DNA of 64,000 nt from Velocimicrobium porci. Lineage in GTDB: Bacteria > Bacillota > Clostridia > Lachnospirales > Lachnospiraceae. A program made the position numbers and the translations under genes. The DNA lies in contig NZ_VUMT01000001.1 in assembly GCF_009696045.1 (NCBI RefSeq), forward strand, positions 186,001 to 250,000. The letters run 5' to 3'. Numbering within the stretch: the stretch's first letter is position 1; each line of letters opens with the position of its first letter. Under the pieces are notes generated by a model, which saw only the letters and a program-made list of their open reading frames with translations, had not been told where the DNA came from and did not search any database. Positions 61,456-64,000 of the stretch are shown here, piece after piece.

Positions 61456-62733
61456 TTATTTTCTCATAAAATCATTCAGAATCTCTAATGTTTTTTCCAA
61501 ATCTTGTTTTGAATGGGCATAAGAAATAAACATTGCTTCAAACTGCGCAGGTGCTAAGTAAATTCCTGCATTGAGCATGTAGTTAAAATACTCTGCGTAT
61601 TTTTGTGTATCTGCTTCTTTTGCCTCTTTATAATTTGTTACTTCTTTTTCTGTGAAAAAGATACATCCAAGAGAACCTATATGGTTTAGCCTGCATTTCG
61701 CACCCGAATCTTTTATCATCGCTTCTATTTCTTTAAAAAACCATTCTGAACGCTCATTTAATTCTGTATAGATTTCCGGGTGTTCTTTTAAAATTGTAAG
61801 CTGAGTATATCCTGCTGCCATCGCAACCGGATTGCCACTAAGTGTACCAGCCTGATATACCGGTCCTTTAGGAGATATCATCTCCATAATCTCACGTTTT
61901 CCACCATAAGCTCCTACCGGCATACCCGCACCAATAATTTTTCCAAATGTAGTCAAGTCAGGTTGAACTCCAAAATATCCCTGTGCTCCATCTAGTCCAA
62001 GACGAAATCCGGTAATTACTTCATCAAAAATAAGTACGCTTTCATACTTATCGCAAATCGAACGAAGCCCTTCTAAAAAGCCTTTTCTTGGTGGAACAAC
62101 TCCCATATTCGCACCTACCGGCTCTACAATAACAGCTGCAATCTCTTCACCAAATTCTTCAAACAGCTTTTCAACACTGGAAATATCATTATAAATAGCC
62201 GTCAAAGTATCTTTTGTACAGCCTTCCGGTACACCCTGACTGTCTGGAATTCCGCTTGTCATAACACCGGAACCTGCTTTTACAAGCATTGCGTCCGAAT
62301 GACCATGATAACAGCCTGCGAATTTTATAATCTTATTTCTTCTTGTATAACCTCTTGCCGCACGAACTGCACTCATAACAGCCTCTGTCCCGGAATTCAC
62401 CATACGAACCATTTCAATGGAAGGAACAATCTCACAAATTAACTTTGCCATTTCTACTTCTTTTTCTGTTGCAGCTCCAAAACTTAATCCATTTTTGCAT
62501 GCTTCTATAACACTATCTAAAATTTCTCTTTTATTATGACCAAGAATCATTGGTCCCCATGAGCAGACATAGTCAATATACTTATTTCCATCGATATCAT
62601 ACATATAAGCCCCATCTGCTCTTTCAATAAAACGTGGAGTTCCTCCAATAGAGCCAAATGCTCGAACCGGACTGTTAACTCCTCCCGGTATATAATCAAC
62701 TGCCTCTTTAAACAACACTTCCGATTTTGTCAT
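61456..62733 (-). CDS. hemL: Glutamate-1-semialdehyde 2,1-aminomutase
   Basis: Makes 5-aminolevulinate, the first committed tetrapyrrole precursor, using PLP. The 425-aa protein has PGGVNSPVRAFGSIGGTP near 15-32, KFAGCYHGHSDAMLV near 143, and EVITGFRLGLDGAQGYFG near 241. The PLP Lys lies in TTFGKIIGAGMPVGAYGG near 264. It overlaps the hemB stop by one base. It shows the C5 pathway in this organism. Confidence 0.96.
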   Translation of the reverse strand: MTKSEVLFKEAVDYIPGGVNSPVRAFGSIGGTPRFIERADGAYMYDIDGNKYIDYVCSWGPMILGHNKREILDSVIEACKNGLSFGAATEKEVEMAKLICEIVPSIEMVRMVNSGTEAVMSAVRAARGYTRRNKIIKFAGCYHGHSDAMLVKAGSGVMTSGIPDSQGVPEGCTKDTLTAIYNDISSVEKLFEEFGEEIAAVIVEPVGANMGVVPPRKGFLEGLRSICDKYESVLIFDEVITGFRLGLDGAQGYFGVQPDLTTFGKIIGAGMPVGAYGGKREIMEMISPKGPVYQAGTLSGNPVAMAAGYTQLTILKEHPEIYTELNERSEWFFKEIEAMIKDSGAKCRLNHIGSLGCIFFTEKEVTNYKEAKEADTQKYAEYFNYMLNAGIYLAPAQFEAMFISYAHSKQDLEKTLEILNDFMRK

Positions 62734-63716
62734 TATCCAATTCTCCCTTCATCCATGAATTTTGCTAATTCTTTTGCAAAATAAGTAATATAAATATCGG
62801 CTCCTGCACGGTATGTACTTGTTGCCATTTCACAGATAACTCTTTCTTCATCGATATATCCCAATTTTGCGGCAGCCTTTACCATTGCATATTCACCGCT
62901 CACACTATAAGCCGCCACAGGAAGCGTTATTTTTTGAGAAACTTCGTTAATGACATCAAGATAAGAGAGCGCAGGTTTTACCATAATAATATCTGCTCCC
63001 TCTTCAATATCCAAGAAAGCCTCCTTAATACCTTCTTTTTTATTATGAAAATCCATCTGATAAGATTTTCTGTCACCAAACGATGGAGCAGAATTGGCTG
63101 CTTCACGAAATGGTCCATAAAATGCAGATGCATATTTTACTGCATAAGACATAATTGGCGTATCTTTAAAATTATGTTCATCAAGACAAGTCCGAATTGC
63201 ACGGATTCTTCCATCCATCATATCAGAAGGTGCAACCATATCTGCTCCTGCTTCTACATGAGAAAGAGCCGTTTTTGATAAAAGCTCTAAAGTGGCATCG
63301 TTATCTACCTCATGTCCCTTTAACATTCCACAATGTCCATGGGAGGTATATTCACACATGCAGACATCTGTAATAAGATATAATTGTGGAAACTTTTCCT
63401 TCGCTTCCCTAATTGCCCTTTGTACAATGCCATCTTCTGCAAAAGCACTGCTTCCACACTCGTCTTTATGATCCGGAATTCCAAAAATCATAACTTTATC
63501 CACACCTGCTTTTAGCAATCGTTCCAGTTCGAATGGCATACGATCAATACTATAACGATATTGTCCTTCCATCGAGGGAATCTCTTCCTCTATATTCTTT
63601 CCTTCCTGCACAAACATTGGATAAATCAAAGAAGATTTATCCATTCTTGTTTCCCGAACCATCTTTCGGATGGATTCCTTTCTACGAAGTCTTCTTGGTC
63701 TTTTTAACATGTCCAT
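62733..63716 (-). CDS. hemB: Delta-aminolevulinic acid dehydratase (porphobilinogen synthase)
   Basis: Condenses two aminolevulinates to porphobilinogen. The 327-aa protein has YPMFVQEGKNIEEEIPSM near 31, the metal-Cys segment LITDVCMCEYTSHGHCGML near 118, the first active Lys in MSYAVKYASAFYGPFREA near 195, and the Schiff-base Lys in DIIMVKPALSYLDVI near 246. The start at 63716 is chosen by similarity to the family N-terminus; an in-frame ATG at 63752 overlaps hemD and also has only a weak RBS. Confidence 0.95.
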   Translation of the reverse strand: MDMLKRPRRLRRKESIRKMVRETRMDKSSLIYPMFVQEGKNIEEEIPSMEGQYRYSIDRMPFELERLLKAGVDKVMIFGIPDHKDECGSSAFAEDGIVQRAIREAKEKFPQLYLITDVCMCEYTSHGHCGMLKGHEVDNDATLELLSKTALSHVEAGADMVAPSDMMDGRIRAIRTCLDEHNFKDTPIMSYAVKYASAFYGPFREAANSAPSFGDRKSYQMDFHNKKEGIKEAFLDIEEGADIIMVKPALSYLDVINEVSQKITLPVAAYSVSGEYAMVKAAAKLGYIDEERVICEMATSTYRAGADIYITYFAKELAKFMDEGRIG

Positions 63717-63741
63717 TTTTTTCTCTTCTTTCTCTTGTTTT

Positions 63742-64000
63742 TTATATTTCATTTAATTCCAAATCCAAAATTCGTTCAACGATACTATCCATCGTTGCTT
63801 CTTTTGACATAAACGTCTGCATGCCAAGTAAGTCTGCTTCCGCTTTCGTTTTACTTCCAATGCAGACTGCCTTTACCTTACTATAGTCAATTCCTTTTGT
63901 CACCTTTCCAAATGCTTTTACAATCGAAGCACTTGTAAACACAGCATAATCAATTCCTCCATGCTCGATTTCTTCTTTCTCATCAATCCAAGCATGCTCG
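63742..64000 (-). CDS. hemD: Uroporphyrinogen-III synthase, C-terminal part, cut by window edge
   Basis: The last 85 residues of a HemD-fold protein, open to the window end. Visible motifs are GGIDYAVFTSASIVKAFGK (a Thr-Ser-Ala loop) and VCIGSKTKAEADLLGM, both standard for uroporphyrinogen-III synthase. The stop at 63742 overlaps the alternative hemB start. In many Clostridia hemD is fused to a SAM-dependent uroporphyrinogen methyltransferase (cobA); that part would be outside the window. Confidence 0.85.
   Translation of the reverse strand, partial: EHAWIDEKEEIEHGGIDYAVFTSASIVKAFGKVTKGIDYSKVKAVCIGSKTKAEADLLGMQTFMSKEATMDSIVERILDLELNEI

Noticed and set aside
1-64000. tRNA or rRNA genes
   Set aside because: No CCA-ended cloverleaf-like or rRNA-like GC-rich stretch was recognised by eye; a tRNAscan run would settle it.

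Overview
The window looks like chromosomal core sequence from a low-GC, anaerobic Clostridia, most likely a Lachnospiraceae gut bacterium. The base composition is AT-rich, the Shine-Dalgarno sites are strong and Gram-positive, and several starts are TTG or GTG. Rubrerythrin, Rex, FeoAB, an anaerobic-type cobalamin set and the dgt-dnaG-rpoD-trmK block all fit. I saw no rRNA, tRNA, CRISPR array, prophage, transposase or origin. The species call is inference.

Layout. 1-5450: the 3' end of purE converges on degV, followed by a trkA-trkH-csoR K+ uptake cluster and rubrerythrin. 5685-9953: a FeoA-FeoB fusion (+), then a MATE pump and a GNAT acetyltransferase (-), the latter behind a complete T-box leader. 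10463-15551: a DHHW/MBOAT/DUF4358 acylation cassette, nth, a double-PepSY protein and rlmH. 15595-20000: a heterodimeric ABC exporter whose roughly 400-nt leader carries a consensus promoter, a 29-codon leader ORF, a terminator hairpin with a micro-ORF inside it, and a hairpin-rich tail. Beyond it lie two tandem, closely similar units that look like small RNA genes. 20009-26222: a CNNM/CorC protein, MazF, alr, nnr, acpS, a coiled-coil protein of unknown role, and rex. 26525-34938: an ABC-F ATPase (+), then a nucleoside kinase, trmK, rpoD, dnaG and dgt (-). 35137-38324: a second ferrous iron system (feoA-feoB plus a small Cys-rich membrane protein) under a perfect Fur box, and queH.

38463-40482: an ECF sigma/anti-sigma pair followed by a TM2-type and a LiaI-like membrane protein. 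40604-44649: larE, maf, a second MATE pump and a GH18 protein (-). 44881-47180: a polar amino acid ABC importer (+). 47308-50243: a SigV/RsiV-like ECF pair and a diguanylate cyclase (-). 50382-54094: a one-carbon folate operon (metF-folC-fchA-folD). 54266-55525: a small, very AT-rich ABC-2 exporter. 55739-64000: a tetrapyrrole block (hemD-hemB-hemL, then cobT-cobU-cobS, a CobU-like/CobC fusion, cbiP, cbiC).

The most novel material is regulatory RNA. It includes the attenuator in front of the ABC exporter pair, the duplicated sRNA-like units next to it, the T-box in front of a lone acetyltransferase, and a two-codon upstream ORF ahead of the ABC-F gene. Two ECF systems each have a recognisable self-type promoter; one of them has a perfect Shine-Dalgarno inside its apparent ORF with only AUA/AUC at start spacing.
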